From contig OY744469.1 of the NCBI GenBank assembly GCA_963556145.1, forward strand, positions 5,428,767-5,492,766: a stretch of DNA of 64,000 bases, given 5' to 3'. The notes under the pieces were generated by a model that saw only the letters and a list, made by a program, of their open reading frames with translations, was not told the DNA's origin and searched no databases. The position numbers and the translations under genes are program-made. Below are positions 43,598-54,600 of the stretch, in pieces; the stretch's first letter is position 1, and the number at the start of each line of letters is the position of its first letter. The DNA is from Hygrocybe punicea (lineage: Eukaryota > Basidiomycota > Agaricomycetes > Agaricales > Hygrophoraceae).

Positions 43598-44800
43598 TTA
43601 GCGGGGAGGTGGCATTGCATAGCGGAGGAAGGGTTCCAGGATTGGCGTTCCCTGCATATATGGGGCCATGACTACTGCGTGTTGGCGTAGGTATGTTAGG
43701 AATGCGCCGGAGGTCCAGCGACCAATGGTTTTTACCACCTCGAAGGGAACGCCTCGTAGTAGGAGTTCAAGTGTGGCTCCAATACGGATCCCATGTCCCT
43801 GAAAGGGAGGTATTTTCAGTGCTTTGCTGATATCCTTCAGCCGTGATATGAAAGCTGATCGCGTGAGAGGTCGGAGTCCTTGAGGGTGGCGCCATGCGAA
43901 TAAAGGATCAGCTGGGGATGGGTTGTTGATGGCGAAGTGGTTATTGATGGCGGCCTCTGGATCCGATGGGCCTGGTTGTGTCGACCAGTATATATCCTCA
44001 CCTTCTCGTGAAGTCTTGGTGACTGGGATGTGGAAGACTGATACTTTGAGATTGTTGCGATCTTTCCGCCACGTCATGTCAGAGTGTTTGACATGTAGGT
44101 TAGGATTGAAGGCTTTTAAAGTGGGAACGGTAAGTTCACCAAGCCGAGATACGGAATAAAAGGCGGTCGTAAGGCAAGCATAGAAGGCGGCATCGAAAGG
44201 GAGCGTTAGGTCCAGTTTATCCTTGGCCATTGCTAGGATTTCGGTGGTGACGGGTTCTCTCTTCGCACGAATGGATGTGGGGGGAGTGAGGGAAATGGCG
44301 CCATCGAGGGCCGCTTTTATCTCTGGGTGATTGGCGGACCATGGCTGGCCATGGAGAATGTGCCATGCACGGACAGCGAAGACATAATTAGCCAGCGTCT
44401 TTCCGGAGTAAGCTCCGGCGCAGTTGGCGATGAAGGCGAGGACTAGGACAGGCCCGGCTGGACATCGTTGAGGTTCAGGGATGCTGCGGAGATCACAGAA
44501 CCGGTGAAATGCGAGAAGTCCTGCACCGTATCCAGCCCGAGTGCCTTGAGCCCAGGATACACCGATGACCTCTAGGATTCGGTCTAGGTCAGCGTCGGTG
44601 ATGTGGAGGGTGTGTCCGTTAGCATCATGTGCCGTACGTGTTCGAGCTGGTACCCATAGCCGCAGACGGTCGCGGGCAAGGCAGTGGGGACGAAGCGGTG
44701 AGTCAAGAGGGGCCAATCCGAGTCGATATGGTTGTGGCCTAGAAGGAACTGGGGCCGGGGGGGGATTGAAGGGTGGATCAACCAGACCATTGGCTTCGGA
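43598..44800 (-). CDS. tyrosine recombinase of DIRS-like element C
   Basis: The frame carries TRAGYGAGLLAFHRFCDLRS (N-terminal SAM-like domain), SVSRLGELTVP (catalytic Arg), VFHIPVTKTSREGEDIYWS, the block GHGIRIGATLELLLRGVPFE (H-x-x-R), and VVKTIGRWTSGAFLTYLRQH (Trp and Tyr nucleophile). All catalytic residues are present. The open frame extends far upstream (to 47083) over the RT region in another frame, so the true start is unclear; it may be made by frameshift or from an overlapping ORF after RNase H ends at 44778. It would integrate the circular DNA intermediate of the element. Confidence 0.85.
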   Translation of the reverse strand, partial: SEANGLVDPPFNPPPAPVPSRPQPYRLGLAPLDSPLRPHCLARDRLRLWVPARTRTAHDANGHTLHITDADLDRILEVIGVSWAQGTRAGYGAGLLAFHRFCDLRSIPEPQRCPAGPVLVLAFIANCAGAYSGKTLANYVFAVRAWHILHGQPWSANHPEIKAALDGAISLTPPTSIRAKREPVTTEILAMAKDKLDLTLPFDAAFYACLTTAFYSVSRLGELTVPTLKAFNPNLHVKHSDMTWRKDRNNLKVSVFHIPVTKTSREGEDIYWSTQPGPSDPEAAINNHFAINNPSPADPLFAWRHPQGLRPLTRSAFISRLKDISKALKIPPFQGHGIRIGATLELLLRGVPFEVVKTIGRWTSGAFLTYLRQHAVVMAPYMQGTPILEPFLRYAMPPPR

Positions 44801-47117
44801 GGGCTCGTATATCAGTCTCAAAGTCGGTGGGCTGTTTGTGTGGGGGACCAGGATTCCTGAGAGAATTTGCAATGAGTTTTGCGGTTGCTTTGGGGTATCG
44901 GCCCTCTCGGAGCAGCTTGAGCTCAGTGTCTGAATATGGTAGGGTCGCATCAATGATGAACCGGTCGAGACCAGCGGGTATTTCGACGGGGGGTAAGAGG
45001 AGGTGGTACGGAGGATATATGCCCCGGGAGGGGCCATCGGCTGGGTTGGATTTGCTGGGGATGTAGGTTGCATGGATCGAGATAATGGAGTCACAAGACT
45101 CGATGAAGTTGTGGATGCGTTTAAAGATGTCGTTGATGGCTGCATTCCTGCTGCGGCCATTTGGCCAGCCTTCAACGACTCCCATGTTGTCCCCGAATAA
45201 TTCAAAATGCTGGCCAGTTGTTGCAGACCGGGTGACTGATTGAATGAGGAGTTCGAATCCCAGGGCCTCTGCCCAGCCAATGTCGCGTTTACCATCAAGG
45301 GTCTTCCATCCTGGAATGAGGCACCAAGCGCGCCAGCGGCCAGCAACGACGATTCCGATGCCAATGCCCGAACTGGCATCTGAGAAGGCGTCGAGGTTTG
45401 TGAGGTGGACAGGGCTTGGGATTGTCCGGCCAAGGAAGGGTTGGGCCAGCTTGGCACGCCACCATTGCAGGTCTCCACGGATCGACTGGTCAGCATGGCG
45501 TGGCATGAGAGGACGGTCACCATAGATGCCAAGCATGTTCTCCAGGCCGGTGAGGTAGGCGCGGCCTGGAGGGACCACCAGGGATGCGTGAAGGAGCTTT
45601 CCGTAGATTTTTTGTACATCGCCGAGGATGTGGGTAGGCGAGCATTCCCATTCATGGATTGACGTGAGGTATTTGGCCTTCTTCTTTGGTGGAAGGGAGA
45701 CCATGAGTGTTTCCAGATTCCAATCCAGGCCAATGAATGTTGTGGTTGAAGCGAAGGGCAGGTCCTTGGATTTCTCCCAGGGGATACCCAGCTGGTCGGA
45801 TAGACGGTCAATGTCGTCGAAGTTGTAGGCGAAGCGTTGGTCCTCAGAGGAGTGGGGTGAGTGCGATGATAAGTCGAGGCAAGGGGAAGAGCAATCTTCG
45901 TCGAATTCTTCCAGCGTGCCATCGGGGAAAACTCTGCCACCAAACCAGAGGCGCCCACCATCGTGATGTCGGCCACGGGGGGCAATGTCGGCGTGCCAGT
46001 CTCTGCGGCGCGTGTTGTATTCGTGGAGGCGTTCTCGAAGGATCCGGAAGAAGATGTGGTCGTCGACCCATTTGGAGAGAGGTGCCATCCCATGGCAGCG
46101 GAATAGCTCGGTGCCTGCATCGCTGACGGAGCCATACACTCCGGCTGATGGTGCAACCCCGAAGCAGGTGGCGGTGTTGATGCAGAATTCGTCGGCAGCG
46201 AGTCAGACGACGGCACCTGGCCATTGGGAGGGGTGCAGGGGGATCGTCCGGTATGCCTCTGCCACGTCTCTCGTGGCTGCCTGAGAGCCGGGGGGAAGGC
46301 GTGAGATGAGTAAGGAGACGATTGAGAAAGTCCCCCAGGTGCTGGGGAAGCGGTCCGAGTCGATCTGGGAGTTGATGGAGGGACTCGGGAATTTTGGTGA
46401 GGTCTTATGAGGGAATGAATAGTTTTGTACATTGCGGAAGTGATTCGGTCGGCCTGGTTTGGGTATGATGCCAAAGGGGGCCGTCTGGAAGGGGCCGATG
46501 AGCGTCTCGAGAGTTGACTGAGAAAAGGGTCCCAGGTATCGGCCTTTGGACAGCTCTTTGGATATGATTTTTTGGAATTCGGAGCTATGTTCAATGATGG
46601 AGTCTTTGTTGGGTGGGGCTTGGGTGCGTGAAATGGTGGGTATCTCAAGATTGAAACCGTATCGCATACTTTGAGGGAGATGATCATAGCGAGGCCAGAT
46701 GCTATTTGAACGGAGTAGTGCTTCCCAAGCATCCGGTTTATAGGGAGTGAGGGCTTGATGCCTTCTGCGCTCGAGGACAGCCTTGTGCGCCGTGAGTGGT
46801 ATGACCACATCCGGAGCAGAGGTGACGATTGTCGTGGCGGGTGCTGGTGCAGCCGGCCACGCGTTGGAAGTCGACACAGATGGGGCGGCCATCGCGGAGT
46901 ACGAGGGACTTGTTGACGCGCTTTGCGAGCGCGAGGTGGAGCCCATCCCAGGTATGCGTTGCAGCGCATTCCACAATTCTGTGGGGGTTGCGACCCAGGC
47001 ATACGGCGCAGGCAGAGTAGCCCCCACTGCCTGCGCCTGCCCGAAAATCCGACTTCTTTTCCGGACATCCTCGGCTGTCGCAAGGCCGGGGTGGAGACCC
47101 AGACCTCCTGCGAGCAT
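44778..47117 (-). pseudogene. Cys-rich finger, reverse transcriptase and RNase H of element C, one nonsense change
   Basis: CAVCLGRNPHRIVECAATHT and RHLCSGCGHTTHGAQGCPRA (46990-46790, neighbouring frame) form the finger. The RT follows: LETLIGPFQTAPFGIIPKPG, RDVAEAYRTIPLHPSQWPGA, then a TGA at 46203-46205, after which the same frame continues LAADEFCINTATCFGVAPSA and SKWVDDHIFFRI with the catalytic VDD. RNase H follows (SDASSGIGIGIVVAGRWRAW, FGDNMGVVEGW), ending at 44778. The stop fits a CGA to TGA change in a VVRLAADEF context. Otherwise the region looks complete. Confidence 0.8.
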
Positions 47118-47234
47118 CGGTTAACCGCTTGTACTCTCGGCTCCGTCTGGAGGGGGAGGGGTTGGCAGCGGTGCTGTGGGCTGAACTAATGTCCTGGTCA
47201 GCCTGAGTGCGTGGATGCGTAGGGTGCGGGTGCG

Positions 47235-47360
47235 GAGAGCATGCATGGAGCAAGGGTGTGGCATGCGTGGAGCAAGTGTGTGGCATGCGTGGAGCAAATA
47301 AGGGGCATGCATATAGCAAAGAGAAGGCATGCATGGAGCAAAGAGGAGGCATGCGCGATG
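47235..47360. repeat. 22-bp minisatellite, about six units
   Basis: Units like GGCATGCGTGGAGCAAGTGT repeat with small changes (GGCATGCATGGAGCAAAGAG and similar). It lies between gag and pol of DIRS-like element C. Confidence 0.9.
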
Positions 47361-47384
47361 CAAAGGAAGGTGGAGGTTGTCGTT

Positions 47385-48083
47385 TTAGATGGATAATGGT
47401 AGAGGGAAATCGGGGGGGGCAACAGTCAGCAAGTGATCTATCATTGGATGGAAGGAGGGGGGACTCACGCGGAAGTCCCTGGTATTGTCTCTATGCTTCC
47501 GATCTTCCCAATAAACCTCCTCTTTCGTTTTATGCAAGACGGATTCATCTATTATTGAGATGTTGTAGGCGCCGCGGGGTGAGGGGATGGCAAGGTGCCA
47601 TAGCCGTCGTTGTCTAGCCTGGTATAAGAGCAGGGCCTTCTGGTCAAGGGGGTCGCGGGAGGACCGCATCTCATGGATCTGAAGCTTGCCCCAGAAGGAG
47701 GCAAGCATGGCCACGCGATCGGCTGGCCAGTCGGCCTCCTCCATGGCGAGGATCATCCGGGGGACGGCTTGACAGAAATCTTCCCATTTGATGTCCCTGT
47801 CGTCGAGGGCCTTGTTGGAGTCTCTGGCAGTGGCAGCGGGTACCCAGGATGTCGAGCCATCGGGTTTCCGGGCCATCACCATGGCATCGTCGTCGACTGT
47901 GGCGTGTGCTTGCATGGCCTCGTCTAGGCCCTCATTAGTGTAGTACCAGAGTTCGACGTATTGCCCTTTGTCCATCTTTTTAGTGGCGTAGTTGGACGCG
48001 AAGACGGGGGTGATGGAGGGCATCGGCCGATTCGGGATGGGGATGTACTTGGTCTTGTTCTTCTTCATCTCTTCCTTTCGCAC
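47385..48083 (-). CDS. gag-like ORF of DIRS-like element C
   Basis: An open frame of 232 codons, MRKEEMKKNKTKYIPIPNRP to the stop at 47385. The N-terminus is Lys-rich and the body includes DIKWEDFCQAVPRMILAMEE and RQRRLWHLAIPSPRGAYNIS. This body is typical of the first ORF of mushroom DIRS-like elements. No enzyme motif is present. A further upstream piece (to about 48190) may belong to it. The role is probably RNA packaging, by position. Confidence 0.6.
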   Translation of the reverse strand: MRKEEMKKNKTKYIPIPNRPMPSITPVFASNYATKKMDKGQYVELWYYTNEGLDEAMQAHATVDDDAMVMARKPDGSTSWVPAATARDSNKALDDRDIKWEDFCQAVPRMILAMEEADWPADRVAMLASFWGKLQIHEMRSSRDPLDQKALLLYQARQRRLWHLAIPSPRGAYNISIIDESVLHKTKEEVYWEDRKHRDNTRDFRVSPPSFHPMIDHLLTVAPPDFPLPLSI

Positions 48084-48622
48084 GTCCTCTCGTTCTTGGG
48101 CGGCTAGGAGAGCGTGTTGTTCCGCGGCTGCTTGGGCCTGTAAAAACTGTTCTGCTTGCTCCGCCGCGTCGTTGTGTAGCTGATCTTGCCATAATTGCTT
48201 TTCTAGGTCGTTACCTGCAGTCCAGACGTTGGTGAGCAGTTGTACCGCTTGGGCCTCTGTCGTGGCGGCATTGACAAAGGGTGCTCAGGTTGGGGCATAA
48301 AAGAGAGATGCATAGTCCGGGCACTGGAGTTGGGCAGGGTCGAAGAGAAGTCGAGGCATCAGAGAAGTTGGTGTGTGACTTTCGGAGAGAAATGAAAGAG
48401 ATAATCTGCTCTATTGAGCAGGGAAGATCTTTTGGAGTGGCAAGTGGGAGTGGCACGAGCTGAGAGGCAGACGTGCCACAACTTGCCAAATTCGTACATA
48501 GACTTAATTCTAATTTACACTCATTCTTTGTGTTTGTTAGAAGACAACCTCACCTCTCGGAAGTGGATTGGCAGGAGCCTGGGCTTTGGGCTACTTTATC
48601 GACATCATCCTTCAATTCAGTC
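48084..48622. promoter_or_regulatory. likely 5' region of the NACHT gene
   Basis: No protein domain is recognised. An intron-like stretch ends TTGTTAG near 48541. The region lies directly upstream of the first proposed exon of the NACHT gene and should contain its promoter and 5' UTR. Confidence 0.35.
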
Positions 48623-51600
48623 ATGCTCCGCGGCTCGAGCTTCCTAGAAAGGCCACCGACAGTGCGTGCATCAGCAAATCGGCAATTTGTCTGACAGGTC
48701 TTGGGTGGTCTGGGCCCGACCAGTCCAGACCATAAAACCTTCCGGACCGTGATGTTAGATTCTAATTTCTTCTGACCACTTCCAGATGGCATCGTCTGGA
48801 CCAGACCACTTCCAGATGGCGTCGTCTGGACCAGGCCACTTCCAGACCATCTCAAGACCATGTAGGTAGCATTCCGAATGACAGAAAAAATATTTATTTT
48901 GAGCTCGCAAAACAAATTCTGTACTTCAACCAACCCCAAAAGAGACCTGCCCTCACAATACTGCGACTCGCAATCCAATAGTGATTACTTTGATCCTTGA
49001 CCTAGGGGCGACGTCGGACATCAGCTGTTGTCAGGCAAGAAATTTGAAAAATACCTTTACTCCATCTCGGAGATCATCGCACGTTCATCATCCACATCAA
49101 CCATCATTGCATCCATGTTGGCGAGCTTAACATTTCCAATCATACGAGCACCATTGAGTATCCTTCCCCAAGTTATTGGACCAATCTTCGCCACAGAGAT
49201 GCCGTAGGCTTTCGTTTGCTTGTACCAGTTGCTCTCCGAGAACATATCAGCCGTCTTAGTACCTGGTATTTTTGTCCCGGTTACCCAGGGTGTCAAAGCA
49301 CGCTCAGCCTAAATACTTGTGCATTAAGCAGCAAACAAAACCACAGATGGAGTAATTACCGCTGCCATGGCCAATGACAGTGCACCGCAGGGTTTAGCAT
49401 CGATCAAAAATTCTGTTGGTGCCCCTACAGTGTCGGCAAGATGTGTGGAGAAGATTTTGAGGAGGAGCGGTGACAGATAAGCATCTGATTTAATCTGTGG
49501 GTCGCCTATCAGTGAGACGTACACGTGAATGGAATTTTCATACCTTTGGATCACCCTTCGCAAACATGAATGGTAGGCCTGGTCCGAGAGCATGTGTAGC
49601 ATATTTTGCACGCCACTGCGTGTCTTCGACACCTTTAGATGCAACATCTTGCTCCTCGAAATATGCAGCAACTGCGTTAACGCCTTTAACAGCGAATTTG
49701 CCCCTCCAGTCATAAAAACGTTGCATGGCCTACAAATTGTTAGCATTCGTGGCATGGCAACTTACATAGAAAAATCAGAGTTGATAACGCACCACAAAAT
49801 GGATGACGTCGTTTGGCTGGATCTTACCATGCGTACTGGCTGGATACACTGCATTGAAGCAGACTTGTAATTCTATTGCAATACTTGGGTTGTCAGTATC
49901 CCAGGGGTCATTGAGTGTGCCAAGATAGTTGCGCCAGAGCGGAACAAATTTGTCGGCCCAATGTGCTTTGATGTCGGCTGGAAGATGATTTGCAGAGAAT
50001 CGTGCGCGGCCCAGGGTGGATCAGACAAGACTGTCTTCTGCCTCGACCTTGATTGTAGGTGCATTCGGAGTAATTTTGGTGATGGACTGAGGTTGTGAAA
50101 TGGTATAATCAGAGCCACGAATCAGTGAAATGGCGTACCTGAATGATTTTAGATGCCTTTAGAAGGGGTTGTGCCGCAGCCTCTTTGCTCTCATCTTCAT
50201 CTGAAAGACCACCATACAGATCGGCAAATCTGGTGTCGGTTTGAATTGTGGGTTTGGTCTGCGCCATAGTCACGACTCCTTGGCCGTTGGAGAGTACTTT
50301 TTTCCACAGGGTCGGCGCCTCCACATCTGTTTTGAATCTAGGGAGAAGTCCTCCTGGATGCGCTGGCTTCAGTTGCTTCGCAGCACTAGTACTAGAAGAT
50401 TTAAAGATCACCGTCACATGGAATACTACAAAACATGAAGATGATGGGGAAACAACTTTTCAAGTTCGTTATCGACCTTCCTTTTGTGGACATGGCGAAC
50501 TCCGGTTTGGGCCGTGGTCACACGTTCGGCCTCAATTGCCAAACGGTCAACACCTCGTGTCACCTTCTTACCTTTCTCTCTCACGACGACCTCAACGTTC
50601 GGAGCAGTTGGTGCAGGGGGATTCGTGGGGTTGACCCTCGCAATGCCACGCTTGGCAGTTGGCTGGTAATCCAAAGTTTCTGCCGGTAGACATGATTAAT
50701 TGCAGTCTGCAACCACCCTTATAACGTACCATCATTTGATGCCACAGCGTCGTCAACCTGGTCGCTTTCCTCTTCTTCCTCTGGCCTGAAGCTTTTCGGC
50801 TTTGGCTTGTAGACTAAAAGTTGTGACTCTTCTTGGCTATCAAGCTCGAAACTGTATGTGCTGCCTTCAGTATCGCTATTGTTGAGAGGCATATTGATCT
50901 CTGACGATAATCCTCCCCTTTTGCCAGATCCTGCATGGTCCGCGTCTGCATTGGCGGCCGGCCCCATACGTTTCGCAAGATGGACTGTGATTTTCCCAGC
51001 CGGCGGCTGAGCTGCCTCGGCTTTGTTTTGCACTTCGGTGAGTAACATATTATCTTCAAGGTTAGCAATTCTTTTCATGCTGGCCTTCCTGGATGCGACA
51101 GCGTCCGCTGCCTTTTGAGCTTTCTTGGCGAGAGCGGCAGCTTTGTCTGCAGCAACCTGTGCCGAAGTTCTCCGTGGTTTGACTACCTTCACATCCAGCA
51201 GCCCTGGATGGAGATTTGCCTTGGTACGACGTGGACGGTTGGTAAGTGGCTCCACATTTTCATCTTTATCAGCACAAAACACGTCATTAATTTTTTTCCT
51301 CAGTCTGTTGGCGACCTTTGGGTGACCTACCTTCGGCTGAAGGCTCGAAATATTTTTTCCCTCGTCCTTTGGTTCCGTCAAGTTGATAGACATCCTGAGT
51401 AGTTGTAGTCATTGAAGCGATGAAAGAAATTGCTAGCTGGAATGGTGGGTTTTGTTTTGGTTTTTTTTCACCGCTTTTGACCCTCAAATTTCAAGATGCC
51501 AAACAATTGCAACTTCAACATTTCTGACTTCCTTCTCGGTCACCACTGTGACACCACGCTTCTCGAGCGAACGATGCGAAACTTTTCTTGCAACCTAGGG

Positions 51601-54600
51601 CTTTGCAAGGGCAAACATAAAACATTCAAAAATCGTTCTGGTTACACCCAGCACAAGAATTCTGCTCATCCCCCGTCGACCCGGTCTCATATACCTGTTC
51701 ATCCGAGCCGCATACCGGATAATTTCGTTGAACCTGATATTACTTTCAATTATGATACTGGGGATGATAATATGGCGAGTGGTCGTGAGCAAGGTGCTCA
51801 AATTAAACGGCATCTGATCCTCAATGGTGTGTTCCATGGCTTCGTGTATTAAAAAATAATTAAGTAATATTCAGGTGTTCCATGCGATGAAAATGGAAGA
51901 TACCTCGATCATGGTACACCTCCCACCACAGTTGAACAACGTCCGACCGATTTTTCACCGTATAAATCTCGGTCCGAGTTTGAGATCGCCGATTTTCTTT
52001 ATCGGCGAAACCAGATGCCTGGATCACAAATTGACGATCTTATGGAATTGTGGGCTGCTGAAAGTGGTGCAGCACCCTTTGAAAGTCACCAAGGTCTCTA
52101 TGATATCATTGACTCCACGACTCTGGGTGACGCACCATGGAATTCATTTTCTGTCTCGTACTCTGGTGACCTCCCTAACGGTGAAATTCCTACGTGGATG
52201 ACTTCCGAATATGAAGTGTGGCATCGCAACCCACATACTGTGATACGCAACCAACTGGCCAACCCAGACTTCAAGGATGACATTGACTACGCACCTCTTC
52301 AAGAATTCCAGGAAAATGGCAAACGGAGGTGGACCGATCTTATGACAGGCAACTGGGCTTGGAACCAGGCAGTATGTTGCCTCCCCATTCAACCAATCAT
52401 TGAGCACTAAAATCAATGGTTAGAATACAATTGCGGAAGAATCCGACGACACCCATGGTGGGATGTTTGTTCCGGTCATCTTGGGTAGCGATAAGACTAC
52501 AGTTTCAGTTGGCACTGGGAACAACGAGTTCTATCCATTATACGCTTCTGTTGGAAATGTCCATAACAATGTCCGTCGCTCTCATCGTAATGCCGTTGCC
52601 ATTATTGGATTTCTTGCTATCCCCAAAAGTTGGTGATCTATTCTCAGTATGGTACTGTTGCTGAATTAAGTATTTCATAGCTGACAGGAAACACGCAGAC
52701 GATCCAGATTTCCGGAAGTTCCGGCGTCAACTTTTTCACTCGTCCCTGGCGGCAATAATTGAACCATTTCGTGCGGGGATGACCACCCCGGAAATCACAC
52801 TCTGTCCTGATGGACATTTTCGACATGCGATATATGGGATAGGGCCATATATAGCTGATTATCCGGAGCAGGTGCTCCTATCATGTGTTGTTCAGGGCTG
52901 GTGTCCTCGGTATTTAGGTTCCTCATTAACAGTAAATTTCAGTACTTATCTTATCTCAAGGTGCACAGCAAAGCCCGAGAATCTGGATGGCCACACTGGT
53001 CCTCGATCCCAAGAGCACTCAGAGGCTCTCCTTGATGAGTTTAATCTAAAAATGTTGTGGGAGGATTACGGCATAGTTGGCGATGTTATAGTATGTTTTT
53101 GAGTATTCGAAGCTTCATATTTCCTTACTTATCATCATCAGCCGTTCACTTCAACCTTCCCACGTGCCGACATACATGAGCTCCTGACATCAGATCTTTT
53201 ACACCAATTAATAAAGGGCACATTTAAGGATCACCTCGTCACCTGGGTTGAACAATACCTACACAATGTGCATGGCAAGAGTGGTGCAGCGGCCATTTTG
53301 GCTGACATTGACCGACGGTGAGTATTTCACGATACTCTGTTGCATATATTCTAATATCGGCTCTGATTCAGGATTGCTGTTGTTCCATCATTCCCTGGCC
53401 TACGGCGCTTCCCAGAAGGTCGCGGCTTCAAGCAGTGGACTGGAGATGATTCGAAAGCGCTTATGAAGGTATGAAATCCCTGTTCTGTTGTCATAACTAC
53501 TTAACGCTTGTTCTTAGGTCTACCTACCTGCAATTGCCGGCCATGTACCTCCTCAAATGGTCCACGCTTTGGCGGCATTTCTGGACTTTTGCTACCTTGC
53601 ACGACGTTCCGTGCATACCGAATCTTCACTAGATGCTATGGATGATGCGCTCGCCCGATTCCACCGTGATCGGGTGATCTTTGAGCATGAGGGTGTTTGT
53701 GCCGAAAATATTTCCCTCCCACGGCAGCACTCATTGGTCCATTTCCGAAGAGTCATTGAGCTTTTTGGCTCACTAAATGGACTCTGTTCTTCAATAACAG
53801 AATGCAGGCACTGCTCAGCCGTCAAAAAACCATGGCGGCGCTCAAATCACTACAAGGCGCTTGGTCAAATGTTATTGACTAATCAACGGCTTGACAAATT
53901 GGCAGCATCTCGTGTTGACTTTGTGGCGCGAGGGATGCTCACTCAACCGTACCTTCCTGATCACCCAGTGGTCGAGCCTATCAATCCTGTGGATATTCAA
54001 CCCAATGAGCTAGATGCAGGTCCTGTTGATGGTCCACGAATTCTTGCTGTAGTAAGGTTAGCAGTACGTGCAGGTATATAGGTTCCATTGGTTTTTATGG
54101 TGTCATGACTAATAATGATTATTCTCCATAGCTGCTAAGTCCCAGTTTCCACGCCAGCTGCATGCCCTTGCAGAGCAACTCTCAGTTCCAGAGCTCCCTG
54201 AGCTCATGCGCCGTTTTCTCTATGACCAATTGCGACCTAACGCAATATTATCTGGGTCTGATGTTCACCTTGAACAATGCCCTCCTCTCCGTGGTCGTGT
54301 TTATGCTGTCCCTTCAGCTGTTGCCACTTTCTATGCACCCAGCGACCCATCTGGAATTGGCGGCATGTACTGTGAAAGAATCCGAGCCACACCATGCTGG
54401 CATGGGGGTCCACCGCGAAACGATTGTGTTTTTATCTCAAAGGAAGTAGAGGATGTAGGAATGCGGGGTTTGCACGTCGCACGTGTGCAATTCTTCTTCA
54501 GGTTCACATATGAAGGCAAACAATATCCATGCGCTTTAATCCAGTGGTTTTCGCCAGTCGGCGGTGCCCCATGTGAAGATACCGGGATGTGGATTGTCGA

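Larger units (their letters stand above)
43598..48083 (-). mobile_element. DIRS-like retroelement C
   Basis: Minus-strand order: gag-like ORF (48083-47385), Cys-rich finger ORF running into RT-RNase H (about 47117-44778), tyrosine recombinase (to 43598). Reading frames overlap, as in other DIRS/Ngaro-like elements. It lies head-to-tail with element B and is not interrupted by large insertions. One in-frame stop in RT and a 22-bp minisatellite between gag and pol are its visible defects. Confidence 0.8.

Noticed and set aside
43598..47083. A single 1161-codon minus-strand ORF taken as one protein
   Set aside because: Only its last third is recombinase. The upstream part overlaps RT-RNase H, which is coded in another frame, and reads as Pro/Ser/Thr-rich non-protein.
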